Source: Bacteroidaceae bacterium (lineage in GTDB: Bacteria; Bacteroidota; Bacteroidia; Bacteroidales; Bacteroidaceae). Taken from it: a stretch of DNA of 42,806 nt. This document shows positions 25,525 through 33,685 of this stretch, one piece after another; the first letter of the stretch is position 1; each line of letters opens with the position of its first letter. A program made the translations under genes and the position numbers. The DNA is taken from positions 1-42,806 of the forward strand of contig JAFXQT010000051.1 in the NCBI GenBank assembly GCA_017526905.1, written 5' to 3'. Under the pieces are notes generated by a model. It was not told the origin of the DNA and did not search any database. It was given only the letters and a program-made list of their open reading frames with translations.

Positions 25525-27975
25525 ATGGCAGAATACATTGATAACGAAAAACTGGAAGAGGAAGGCTCATCCGGCTTTGATTTTAGAAAGATTTGGTCCT
25601 TGGTAGTCCTGAACTGGTACTGGTTCATCCTGTCCATGTTGGCCTGCTCGGCCGTGGCCTATCTCTACCTACGCTATCAGCGCCCGGTATATCAGGCAGC
25701 AATGAAAATCCTGATCAAGGACGATGTCAGCAAGAACAGCCGCTATGGCAGCAATGCCCTGGCGCTGGATCAGCTGGGCATCATGAGTAACAGTAACGGT
25801 TTTGACAACGAGCTGGAAATCCTCCGCTCTGCAACGGTGGCCACACGTGCCGTCAAGTCGCTCAAACTCTATGTCACCTACTCCATGGAGGGGCGCGTCA
25901 CCACTGCCGACCTCTACAAGAACTCGCCCGTACTGGTCGATCTGGAAGAGAACCGTCAGGACCAGCTCAAGGTGCCCGTCGTGATTGAGATGAACAAGAA
26001 GGGCAAGGGCATACAGGCCGACATCCATCTGCCTGCTGCCTCGAGCGAGCCCGTGGTGCAGAGCCACACCATCACCAAGTTCCCTGCAACCATCGATACC
26101 AATGTGGGTAAGATCATGTTCTCCCGCAATCCCGGTACGCAGATAGGCGCTCGCACCCTCACGGCCACCATCTACCCGCCGGTGATGATGGGCCGTGCCT
26201 ATGCCAAGCGTCTGAGTGCTCAGGCCACATCGAAGTTTACCAGCGTGGCACTGGTTTCGATCCTTGACACTAACAAGGAGCGCGCCACCGACTATCTGGC
26301 CGAGCTCATCCGTGCCTACAACCTGGATGCCAACCAGGACAAGAACGAGGTGGCCAAGAAGACAGAGGAGTTCATCAAGGAACGTATCGAAGTGATTCGT
26401 GGCGAACTGGACGATACCGAAGGCAGCCTGGAGGATTTCAAACGCAGCAACCAGTTGGTCAACCTGCCCACCGACGCATCGCAGGCACTCTCGCAATCCA
26501 CCCAGTTCCAAAAGGATCAGGTGGCCATGCAGACACAGATGTCGCTGGTGCACTCGCTCATGGATTATGTGAACAACCCCGCCAACAGCATGGAAGTGAT
26601 TCCGGCCAACCTGGGCATCACCGATGCCGCCGTGAACCACATGGTGGCACAGTATAACGAGGCCGTGCTGAACCGTAACCGCCTCATCCGCAATGCGTCG
26701 GAAGATGCACCGCGTGTGCTTCAGGTCACCGACGAGGTGCAGGCCCTGTGGGTAGCCATCCAGCAGCAGTTGAACAGCATTTACCGCAACCTGCAGATGC
26801 AGAAGTCCAGCATCGACCATCAGTACGCCCTCTTCTCGGGCAAGGTGAGCAGCACCCCTACCCAGGAGCGCGTGCTCAACAACATCGGTCGTCAGCAGGA
26901 AATCAAGTCGGGCTTGTACCTGATGCTGCTGCAGAAGCGCGAAGAGAACTATATCTCGCTGGCATCAACGGCTGCCAAGGCTCGTGTCATCGACGAGCCG
27001 CAGACCGGAGGCAAGGTCAGCCCGAAGAGCTCCATCATCATGTTGGCTGCCGTGATTATCGGTCTGTTGCTGCCGCTTCTCTTCTTCTATCTGGACGAAC
27101 TGCTCAGATTCCGTATCGAAGGCCGTGAGGATGTTGAGAAACTCACCAAAATACCCATCCTGGCTGATATCCCCCTCACCAAGGACTTGGCCACCGGCGA
27201 GCGTGCCATCGTGGTGAAGGAGAACACCAATAATATGATGGAGGAGGCCTTCCGTGGCTTGCGAACCAACCTGCGCTTCGTCATGGGGCCGGGCGAGAAG
27301 GTGCTCTGCTGCACCAGTACCATCCCCTCGGAGGGTAAGACCTTCGTGGCCACCAACCTGGCCATGTCGCTGGCACTGTTGGGCAAGAAGGTGCTCATCG
27401 TGGGTCTGGACGTGCGCAAACCCCGGTTGGTCAAACTGTTCGGTCTGCCTTCCAGCCATCAGGGCATCACGACCTACTTGGCCGGTGAGACTGCCGACTT
27501 CGACCTGCTGGAGAAGCAGATTGTCCACGGCGTGCTCAACCCGAACCTCGATGTGATGCCTGCCGGCGTGATTCCGCCTAACCCGGGCGAACTCATCACG
27601 CGCGACCTGTTGGACAAGGGTATTGAGTACCTGAAGGGAACATACGACTATATTATCCTGGATACGCCTCCTATCGGCCTGGTGAGCGATACGTTCGAAC
27701 TGGCCCGTCTGTGCGACGTCACCTTCTTCGTGGTGCGTTCGGAATACTCCACCCGTGGCGACTTCGAGCAGATCAACCGCGTGCAGGCCGAAGGCAAACT
27801 GCCTAAGATGAACCTCGTGCTGAATGGTGTGGACCTGACCAAGAAGAAGTACGGCTTCTACTATGGCTATGGCAAGTACGGCACCTATAGCCGCTATGGC
27901 ACCTACTATGGCCGCTACGGCCACTATGGCACCTACGGCAATTATGGCGACCGCTCGCAGCATGTGGAGAAGTAG
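25525..27975 (+). CDS. Wzc-type polysaccharide co-polymerase and tyrosine autokinase
   Basis: The start at 25525 gives MAEYIDNEKLEEEG; ten codons upstream overlap the promoter. The 816-residue product has a Wzz-type N-terminal part with a membrane helix near 31-50, a periplasmic part with long helices (250-470), a second helix at 503-522, and a cytoplasmic BY-kinase domain. That domain shows Walker A STIPSEGKT (598-606), A' VLIVGLDVRKP (623-633) and Walker B YIILDTPP (709-716). The tail has 13 tyrosines in 33 residues (776-808), many as YG repeats, the expected autophosphorylation cluster. It would control polymer length and export by cycles of phosphorylation. No phosphatase gene of the Wzb type is seen. 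It converges with a Wza-like gene at 28536, its likely partner. Confidence 0.95.
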   Translation: MAEYIDNEKLEEEGSSGFDFRKIWSLVVLNWYWFILSMLACSAVAYLYLRYQRPVYQAAMKILIKDDVSKNSRYGSNALALDQLGIMSNSNGFDNELEILRSATVATRAVKSLKLYVTYSMEGRVTTADLYKNSPVLVDLEENRQDQLKVPVVIEMNKKGKGIQADIHLPAASSEPVVQSHTITKFPATIDTNVGKIMFSRNPGTQIGARTLTATIYPPVMMGRAYAKRLSAQATSKFTSVALVSILDTNKERATDYLAELIRAYNLDANQDKNEVAKKTEEFIKERIEVIRGELDDTEGSLEDFKRSNQLVNLPTDASQALSQSTQFQKDQVAMQTQMSLVHSLMDYVNNPANSMEVIPANLGITDAAVNHMVAQYNEAVLNRNRLIRNASEDAPRVLQVTDEVQALWVAIQQQLNSIYRNLQMQKSSIDHQYALFSGKVSSTPTQERVLNNIGRQQEIKSGLYLMLLQKREENYISLASTAAKARVIDEPQTGGKVSPKSSIIMLAAVIIGLLLPLLFFYLDELLRFRIEGREDVEKLTKIPILADIPLTKDLATGERAIVVKENTNNMMEEAFRGLRTNLRFVMGPGEKVLCCTSTIPSEGKTFVATNLAMSLALLGKKVLIVGLDVRKPRLVKLFGLPSSHQGITTYLAGETADFDLLEKQIVHGVLNPNLDVMPAGVIPPNPGELITRDLLDKGIEYLKGTYDYIILDTPPIGLVSDTFELARLCDVTFFVVRSEYSTRGDFEQINRVQAEGKLPKMNLVLNGVDLTKKKYGFYYGYGKYGTYSRYGTYYGRYGHYGTYGNYGDRSQHVEK

Positions 27976-27996
27976 TAGTTCACTACAAATACTTAT

Positions 27997-28041
27997 CGCC
28001 CTCCGTTCCAAATGTGATAGGAACGGAGGGCGATTGTTATT
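27997..28041 (+). terminator. Terminator of the autokinase gene
   Basis: A perfect 13-bp stem, CGCCCTCCGTTCC at 27997-28009 with its complement at 28020-28032, has a 10-base loop and is followed by ATTGTTATTG. The T run is broken, but the stem is strong. Confidence 0.75.
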
Positions 28042-28044
28042 GCA

Positions 28045-28177
28045 TTGATTCAGCGTGCAGTTATTGCGTTAGAGCGTTGAATCAGTGTGCAGTTGTTATG
28101 GCGTTATAGCGTTGAATCAGTGTGCAGTGGTTATGGCGTTATACCATTGAATCAGCGTGCAGTGGTTATGGCGTTGG
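28045..28177. repeat. About four copies of a 35-bp tandem repeat
   Basis: The core TTGAATCAGTGTGCAG recurs with its CAG(C/T)GTGCAG part at 28051, 28083, 28118 and 28153, spacings of 32, 35 and 35 bases. The copies follow each other without unique spacers. The first has a 3-base deletion. No coding role is evident. Confidence 0.85.
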
Positions 28178-28347
28178 CTTTAGCTGATGTTTGCTATGGC
28201 ATTGCATCGGCAGGCGATGTCTTTTATCTCTTGATGCCTTGGCGGCCCATGCGGGTGGCAAGTGGCCAGACGAAGGCAAGGCGGGCGCTGTGTTGCCGCA
28301 AGGCGGGCTTCAACCTACCGCAAGTCCAGTCGTGTGCGACAGGCAGG
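28178..28347. other. Gene-free stretch between the repeats and the small gene
   Basis: About 170 bases without a supported gene on either strand. Several GGCGGGC/GCAAGGCGGGC-like short repeats occur near 28255-28310. I see no convincing terminator or promoter. Confidence 0.5.
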
Positions 28348-28479
28348 CTAATGTTCAAACAGCGAATCCCACAGCTGCGGAATCTTCACATCCCAGTGCT
28401 TATAGTAGTAGGATGTGTCCCACCATGCAAAGATATAGGTGAGCAGGACAAAGGCGAGCCAAGCAAGGAGGTATAGCAT
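28348..28479 (-). CDS. 43-residue predicted membrane protein
   Basis: A minus-strand ATG at 28479 opens a 43-codon frame ending with TAG at 28348-28350. The product starts MLYLLAWLAFVLLTYIFAWW, one clear membrane helix (about 1-20), followed by a polar, aromatic tail (DTSYYYKHWDVKIPQLWD, ending in SLFEH). The composition, hydrophobic then soluble with many Trp and Tyr residues, is unlike random translation. It begins 57 bases after the Wza-like gene on the same strand, beyond a G/C hairpin, and could be its small partner. I recognise no family. A truncated gene remnant is the alternative. Confidence 0.55.
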   Translation of the reverse strand: MLYLLAWLAFVLLTYIFAWWDTSYYYKHWDVKIPQLWDSLFEH

Positions 28480-28496
28480 ATATGAGAGGTCTATAG

Positions 28497-28531
28497 CCCT
28501 CCCTTGCGGGAGGGTGGGGGAGGGAGTCCCC
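28497..28531 (-). repeat. G/C-rich hairpin between the Wza-like gene and the small gene
   Basis: CCCTCCC (28497-28503), a 4-base loop, and GGGAGGG (28508-28514), followed by more G-runs and GGGAGTCCC. On the minus strand no T run follows, so it is not a standard terminator. It may stabilise the upstream message or limit read-through to the small gene. Confidence 0.5.
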
Positions 28532-28535
28532 CTCT

Positions 28536-29351
28536 TTACTTTGTCAATGCAATGCCCAGTGCCACGATGCTGGAAATAACGCTGATGATGCTGGCACCTG
28601 CGCTGAGGAAGGTGGTGAAGGCCGAACTGCGCACGTTTTGGGCCTTGTTGGGCTGTATGTAGATCATGTCGTTCTGCTGCACGTAGAAGGCGGGGCTGTC
28701 AAAGATGTCGGCCTGTGTCAGATCCAGGTCATACTTCTTGCGCATGCCGTTCTCCTCGCGGATCAGCGTCACTTTCTGGCGCAGTGAAGCGTCGGCCACG
28801 TCGGCACATTGTGACAGCACGTCGAGCACCGAGTTGCGCTCGGAGGTGAGGTTGACCACCTTCGGTGCCTTGGCAGCGCCCAGCACAGTCACGCGGGCAT
28901 TGAGCAGGCGCACCGTCACTTGCGGGTTCTTGATTTTCTGCACGTTCACAATCTGTGCTTCGACGGCTTTGGCACATTCCTCGCAGGTCAAGCCGCTCAC
29001 CTTCACCGTTCCGACACCGGGCAGACGCACAAAGCCCTCGTTCGTCACCGTGTAGCCGTAGGCATTGCTCATGCCGCCGCTGGCGCTGCTCATCGAGCTT
29101 GAGCTTGAGCCGCCGCCGCCACCTATCAGCACGTCATTGCTGAACACGTCCAGCAGGGTGGGATCCTCGCAGGTCACCTTGATAAGCAGCTGGTCGGCCG
29201 GTTTGATGTGCATCTCGTAGCGCTGGGTGATTTCCCGATCTTCCTGGAACATCTCGTCGGCGCCCTGGAAATAGATGATTTTCTTATTGCTGACGCATGA
29301 GCAGAGGGCTATGGTCAGGGCCATGCAGGCCAACAGTGACAGTTTCTTCAT
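28536..29351 (-). CDS. Wza-like polysaccharide export lipoprotein
   Basis: The start at 29351 gives MKKLSLLACMALTIALCSCVSNKK; the open frame upstream is promoter sequence. The 271-residue product is a lipoprotein by its lipobox (ALCSC, Cys about 19). A polysaccharide export domain follows (HIKPADQLLIKV...), with a Gly/Ser-rich insert (about 76-93), then SLBB-like parts (VTVLGAAKAPKVVNL) and a C-terminal hydrophobic helix after residue 240. It is shorter than Wza but typical for Bacteroidota. It would form the outer-membrane exit for a polymer handled by the convergent autokinase at 25525. It has a full-consensus promoter. Confidence 0.92.
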   Translation of the reverse strand: MKKLSLLACMALTIALCSCVSNKKIIYFQGADEMFQEDREITQRYEMHIKPADQLLIKVTCEDPTLLDVFSNDVLIGGGGGSSSSSMSSASGGMSNAYGYTVTNEGFVRLPGVGTVKVSGLTCEECAKAVEAQIVNVQKIKNPQVTVRLLNARVTVLGAAKAPKVVNLTSERNSVLDVLSQCADVADASLRQKVTLIREENGMRKKYDLDLTQADIFDSPAFYVQQNDMIYIQPNKAQNVRSSAFTTFLSAGASIISVISSIVALGIALTK

Positions 29352-29376
29352 TTTTCCTTTATTGATTATTCCTGCG

Positions 29377-29408
29377 CAAAGGTAGGGGCTTTTTGCGGAA
29401 TCTCCAAA
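29377..29408 (-). promoter_or_regulatory. Promoter of the Wza-like gene
   Basis: On the minus strand TTTG (29405-29408), 20 bases, then TACCTTTG (29377-29384), a full match. The leader is about 20 bases. Confidence 0.85.
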
Positions 29409-29512
29409 CGAACGACGGAAAAACACTTGGTCGATTGCCGAAAAACCGTTTTTGCCTTCGGGCACAGCTGCTGCGAATGATGTATTGGGGTGAGATTCAA
29501 TCCCCAATATGT

Positions 29513-29546
29513 AAAAAGCCCCTGCGGCAGATGTACCGCAGGGGCT
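29513..29546 (-). terminator. Terminator of the first giant secreted-protein gene
   Basis: An 11-bp perfect stem (AGCCCCTGCGG at 29517-29527 with 29536-29546) is followed on the minus strand by TTTTTAC. A second hairpin, TATTGGGG/CCCCAATA, lies just beyond (29483-29509). Together they separate this gene from the Wza-like promoter. Confidence 0.85.
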
Positions 29547-29570
29547 TTGTATCAGTGCTTGAAAATAATC

Positions 29571-32500
29571 TTACTTCACCACGACCTTCTTGCCATTGAT
29601 GATGTAGATGCCCTTCTGAGCCTTCTGCACCTTCTGGCCAGCCAGGTTGTAGATGCTCTGGATGCCCGTGTTGGCAGCGTCGATGCGCTGAACGGCATCG
29701 GGAGCGTTCTCAGGACCTGCGCCGAGGTAGGAGAGCGTCCAGTTGCTGAAGATGGTCCAGTCGCCACTGATGTGGGCATACTTGCTCAGACCGATGGTCA
29801 GCACGCCGTCCTCGCCCACTTCGACGTTGAGCGTGTTGGTGTAGGAACCGTCGAAGTTGAGGTAGGTCTCGGCAGAAACCATCATGTTGGGGATGTAGCG
29901 AGTGATGTCCTGTCCCAGTTCAACGGTCACCTCGTCCGATGCAGCAATAGCAGTTTCCTGTGCGCCAGCAAAGATGTCCTTCACGGCAACACTCATTGAG
30001 TCAACGCCGATGGCATACATGGTAGCGTTGTAAGCCATAGTGTCAGCAACGAAAGCAGCTGCAGCTGGTTCGGGGAAGCCGGCACGATAGTAGGCATCAA
30101 CGGTCACGGTGTAGTAGCCGGGCAGCAGGCCCTTGATGGTCTGGTAGTGGTTGAAGTTCTTGTCGTAGAATTCAGCCTCGTTGTAGCTCAGGCCAGGAGT
30201 AGTTGTTGTGCCGTCCTCGTTGAAGGAGCTCCAGCCGTTGGCCGAGTTGGCAGCGGTCTTGGGATCCACGTAGGTGGGGTTGTAGATGACAGCAGTTACG
30301 TCGATGGGAGCATCCTTAGAAGCATCCACGGCGCCGCTCATCAGGTACGGAATCCAGTCGGCATCGATCTTGTCGATGAGTGCCTGGAGTGCATCGTTGT
30401 CGGCCAGTTCCTCAGCCATCGAGTACGGGTCAATCCAGGTTTCCAGCAGCTGGTCGTATTCCTCCATGGTCGGGACGAGGGCCTCAAGCTTGCCAATCTG
30501 GTCGTAGTAGAACTCAACGCTCGAAGCCAGCTCTTCACCCAGCTCGTTGCCCTTCTTCACGTAGTCGATAGCCTCGGTCACTTCCGAGATCATAGCCATG
30601 ATGGCGTCGCCATCGGCATCATCGATAGCCTTCTGAGAGCGTGCGGGCAGGGTCTCGGCCATTTCAGTAGCCTTGGCAGTGAGGAATGCATTGTCGGCAG
30701 TGGTGACTGCTTCAAACTCTTCCAGCTTCTTGTTGAGCTGCTCCTCATATACGCTTACATCCTGTCCGATGTACTTCAGTGCGAAGTTGTCAAAGATAAC
30801 CCAGTCGTTGGTTGATTCGCAGTGGATACCGATGGTCAGGTCGCCTTCCTTGTCCAGAATCACCTTCACGTGGTTGGTGTAGTAGAGTTCGCCCGTGTTG
30901 GGATTGGTCTCCTGGAACCAGTAGTAAGCGCCAGTCATACCGTTGCACTGGTACAGGGTGTTGCCCTCTTCGTCGGTGCTGATACCGCGGCTGTTGTCAT
31001 AGTTGCCGTCGCCCAGCTGGGTCATGCCGTCGATGTACTTGCGGTTCTCCTCGGTCACTTTCTGCTCCACGTCGTTGTCCAGGTCGATGAGATAGTCCTT
31101 GGTGATACCGCCATAGAGCCATGTGCCTTCGGTGTCGGAGGCATTGTCGTGGCGGGCAAAGCCTTGCAGCGTCACGTCATAGACGCCGGCGGGCATGCTC
31201 TTCAGGGTCTGGCTCAGGTCGAATGCCTTGTGGTAAGTCTCGATGTTGTGTGTGGCGGCACGCAGTTCCGTCATCGAACCGCTATTGATTTTCCAGCCAG
31301 TGGGGTTGGCAGTGGTACCGGTGGTGAAGCCAGGATTGGCCAAGAGGAAGGTGAGGTCGGTTCCGGGCTTGATTTCGCCGGCCAGGTTATCCATCATGGT
31401 GTTGTAAGCCACGCCAGCCAGCGTGTCGATCATTTCGGCAGTGGCGGTGCCTTCTTCGTAGGCAGCACTCCACTCGTCGTTCAGCTCGTCAACGGCGCCG
31501 GATGCTGCCTCAAAGCCTGCATCGTAAGCCTTGCTGGAGAGTTCGTTGGCTTCGTCAATGTAGTTGCGAAGTTTCACATAGTCCTTGATAGACTGTTGTG
31601 CAGCAGCCAATGCGGCTTTCAGCTTGTCGCTGGCAGCGGTGCACTCTTCGGCGGTGGCGCCAGCGTTAGCGGCTACATCCTGAGCCTCTTCCAGCGCAGT
31701 CATAAATGCGGCGAGAACCTCCTTGTTGGCATTGTCGGCATCGGAAATCTCCGAATCCTGGGCCTGTTTTACCATATCCTTCAGGATCAGCATCTCGGGC
31801 AGTTCTTCAGTCTTACCATAGTAGTAGATGCGGAAGTTGTCGGCTGCAATCCAGTTGGCGGTGGTGCTCTCTGTCTTCAGACCGAAGGTGAGTGCCTTCA
31901 CGCCCTCAGGACATACGAAGGTGATGCTGAAGTGTTCGGGGTTGTTGTTGTTGGTTGCCACTTCTTGGAACACTTCGTTGCCGGTATCGGGAGCAATGAA
32001 CAGTTTCACGCCTGTAGCAGGATTCTCAAACTTGCCCCACTGATGCACTGCAATCACGTCGCAGGAAAGCTTGTACATACCTGAAGGCAGACCATAGACG
32101 GTCTGAGAGAGCTCGGCGTCGCCAATCTTCCACGGGTCATTGTTGTCCTTCCAAGCTTCGATGAATTTGCTCAGGTAAGCAGGGCTGCCATCATCGTCGG
32201 TGGCAGAACCGGCAGCGGTCAGCGTGGTGCCGTTGTTGGTGTAGCTGGCACCCTGGTAGCCAATGTTGGTAGCCTTGCCACTGAAGGTGTTGGTCCAACC
32301 GTTGATGTTGCCCTGATCGAAGTTAGCGTTGACCAGGCAGATGCCGGTTACTTCCTGAGGATCGTCGGGTGTGCCGTTGAACTGGCCAGCAAAGATAGCT
32401 GCGTTAACGGCGGCGTTCAGCGAGTTCTTTGCTGCTTCGAGATCCTGAACAGTAGCTGCGCTATTGTTGTAGATGGCTGCGGCTTCGGCAACGTCTTGGT

Positions 32501-33302
32501 CGATGTTCACCTCGGCAATCTCGGCATCCTCCAGTGCCTTGGTGTAGGCATTGTACAGGGCCACGCGGGCGTTGTAGATGGCCATTGCGTTGTTAAATGC
32601 CTCATCGTTGTTGTGAGCTCTGACGGTCTCGGCATAGGCCTTGATGTTCTCAGCCTCGCTTATAGGAACGAAAGCCCATTCCACCCAAGGTGCAACAGTG
32701 CTCGACTCGCCGGCGATGTTGAGGTCGGTCCAGGTGTAAACGGTGTTGGCCGATGCGTAGTTGTTGGCATCCACGCCGAAGAAGATGTTTTCCTCGGCAT
32801 AGTCGCTGGTCATGCGGTACACGTTGGTCTTACCTTCCACGGGAGTGAGTACCCACAGGCCATCTGAGGCAAAACGGCTGTCCCAACCATCGCACCATGC
32901 GCCGTTACCTTCGTGCACAAGGTGGAAGGGGTTGTCGGTAGCGCCAACCTTGCTGGTGCCCATGTGGGCAATGTTCCAACCGCCCTCGGCTTCGTCCAGC
33001 TGGAAGGGGAGGATGAAGCTGACGTTGGTCTTCAGGTCGATGTTGTCCTGCGTGGAGATGAGCGAATCAAGCGTCACAACGGCACGTGTGCCCCAGTCCA
33101 TACCGGCACCGAGGAACATACCTGCCTCAGTGTTGAGGATGTAATACTGTCCGCCACTTTCAGGAGCAACGGTGGCTCCTGTCCAGCTCGGTGCTACTGG
33201 CCGTTCTGGACGTACGGGCTCGGTCCAGTCCTGTGCCATGGCACTTGTGCTCAGAAACGCTGCGCCCATAAGCGCAATCACAGAGAGTAACTTGTGTTTC
33301 AT
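29571..33302 (-). CDS. Giant secreted modular protein, paralogue 1
   Basis: The 1243-residue product has a signal peptide (1-23). An N-terminal trefoil-like region spans about 45-215 (GGQYYILNTEAGMFLGAG). Three beta-sandwich modules lie near 318-497, 648-847 and 998-1195. Each begins around VNANFDQGNINGW, carries a (L/M)P.G.Y.(L/V) core strand and ends around NW(I/V)..DNF.(I/L).Y.G. Helical stretches of 80-150 residues that look like FIVAR-type bundles separate them. The tail IYNLAGQKVQKAQKGIYIINGKK matches the sorting-type tails of secreted Bacteroidales proteins. The modules resemble carbohydrate-binding or galactose-binding folds, with no catalytic signature that I can see. It shares layout with the gene at 37750 and less with 33686. 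A surface or matrix glycan-binding role is inference. Confidence 0.85.
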   Translation of the reverse strand: MKHKLLSVIALMGAAFLSTSAMAQDWTEPVRPERPVAPSWTGATVAPESGGQYYILNTEAGMFLGAGMDWGTRAVVTLDSLISTQDNIDLKTNVSFILPFQLDEAEGGWNIAHMGTSKVGATDNPFHLVHEGNGAWCDGWDSRFASDGLWVLTPVEGKTNVYRMTSDYAEENIFFGVDANNYASANTVYTWTDLNIAGESSTVAPWVEWAFVPISEAENIKAYAETVRAHNNDEAFNNAMAIYNARVALYNAYTKALEDAEIAEVNIDQDVAEAAAIYNNSAATVQDLEAAKNSLNAAVNAAIFAGQFNGTPDDPQEVTGICLVNANFDQGNINGWTNTFSGKATNIGYQGASYTNNGTTLTAAGSATDDDGSPAYLSKFIEAWKDNNDPWKIGDAELSQTVYGLPSGMYKLSCDVIAVHQWGKFENPATGVKLFIAPDTGNEVFQEVATNNNNPEHFSITFVCPEGVKALTFGLKTESTTANWIAADNFRIYYYGKTEELPEMLILKDMVKQAQDSEISDADNANKEVLAAFMTALEEAQDVAANAGATAEECTAASDKLKAALAAAQQSIKDYVKLRNYIDEANELSSKAYDAGFEAASGAVDELNDEWSAAYEEGTATAEMIDTLAGVAYNTMMDNLAGEIKPGTDLTFLLANPGFTTGTTANPTGWKINSGSMTELRAATHNIETYHKAFDLSQTLKSMPAGVYDVTLQGFARHDNASDTEGTWLYGGITKDYLIDLDNDVEQKVTEENRKYIDGMTQLGDGNYDNSRGISTDEEGNTLYQCNGMTGAYYWFQETNPNTGELYYTNHVKVILDKEGDLTIGIHCESTNDWVIFDNFALKYIGQDVSVYEEQLNKKLEEFEAVTTADNAFLTAKATEMAETLPARSQKAIDDADGDAIMAMISEVTEAIDYVKKGNELGEELASSVEFYYDQIGKLEALVPTMEEYDQLLETWIDPYSMAEELADNDALQALIDKIDADWIPYLMSGAVDASKDAPIDVTAVIYNPTYVDPKTAANSANGWSSFNEDGTTTTPGLSYNEAEFYDKNFNHYQTIKGLLPGYYTVTVDAYYRAGFPEPAAAAFVADTMAYNATMYAIGVDSMSVAVKDIFAGAQETAIAASDEVTVELGQDITRYIPNMMVSAETYLNFDGSYTNTLNVEVGEDGVLTIGLSKYAHISGDWTIFSNWTLSYLGAGPENAPDAVQRIDAANTGIQSIYNLAGQKVQKAQKGIYIINGKKVVVK

Positions 33303-33490
33303 AAAGCAGTTAATTAGTAAGTGATAAAAAATTAGTTAGTAATAAGTAGTCTCGTTGTTTTGTAAGCGGGCTTGATGTGCGATGGTTATGTGCGCCGGTA
33401 AGGGCTGCCTGCGCTCGTGTGTATCACTTCTTTTGCCACCTCGTTTTGGCCCTATGGGACAATGTCGGTGGTGCCGAAACCATCCTTTGG
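33303..33490 (-). other. Long untranslated leader of paralogue 1
   Basis: No gene is seen here. The last 60 bases before the start are A+T-rich with repeated TTAGT/TAGTTAG motifs on the plus strand. Similar motifs precede the other two giant genes. A structured leader is possible but I see no known riboswitch. Confidence 0.4.
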
Positions 33491-33525
33491 CCGATATTTC
33501 GTGGCAAATATACACTTAATATCGG
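33491..33525 (-). promoter_or_regulatory. Promoter -7 box inside an operator-like dyad
   Basis: The minus strand carries TATATTTG (33505-33512), a TAnnTTTG match, with no TTTG -33 box. A perfect 8-bp dyad, CCGATATT (33491-33498) and AATATCGG (33518-33525), flanks the box evenly. This is a classic place for a repressor or regulator. The leader to the start at 33302 would be about 190 bases, unusually long; I found no nearer box. Confidence 0.55.
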
Positions 33526-33560
33526 AAGGGCGAAGGTTCCTTAACAGTTAAATGCAGTGC

Positions 33561-33576
33561 GTTAAGATTTTTTAAC
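33561..33576 (-). promoter_or_regulatory. GTTAA-N6-TTAAC element before paralogue 1
   Basis: GTTAAGATTTTTTAAC on the plus strand is a 16-bp dyad with 5-bp arms. Its near edge is 48 bases from the -7 box at 33505-33512. The same dyad at the same distance precedes the gene at 37750, and one arm is kept before 33686. Confidence 0.6.
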
Positions 33577-33616
33577 CAAAAGCGACATGGCGGACGTGTC
33601 AGCAGGGTTTGGCAAT

Positions 33617-33654
33617 TAAAAAAAGACCCCCTGCGGTTGCTGCACCGCAGGGGG
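33617..33654 (-). terminator. Terminator of the second giant gene
   Basis: A perfect 10-bp stem (CCCCCTGCGG at 33627-33636 with 33645-33654), loop of 8, followed on the minus strand by TCTTTTTTTAA. Strong. Confidence 0.9.
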
Positions 33655-33685
33655 GTATTGTCAGTTTTGTGACGTTGTTTCAATC

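Noticed and set aside
28045-28177. CRISPR array
   Set aside because: The 35-bp units follow each other with no unique spacers, and no cas gene is in the window.
28087-28476. 129-codon open frame on the plus strand
   Set aside because: It begins inside the 35-bp repeats, has no recognisable motif and runs opposite the more convincing 43-codon gene.
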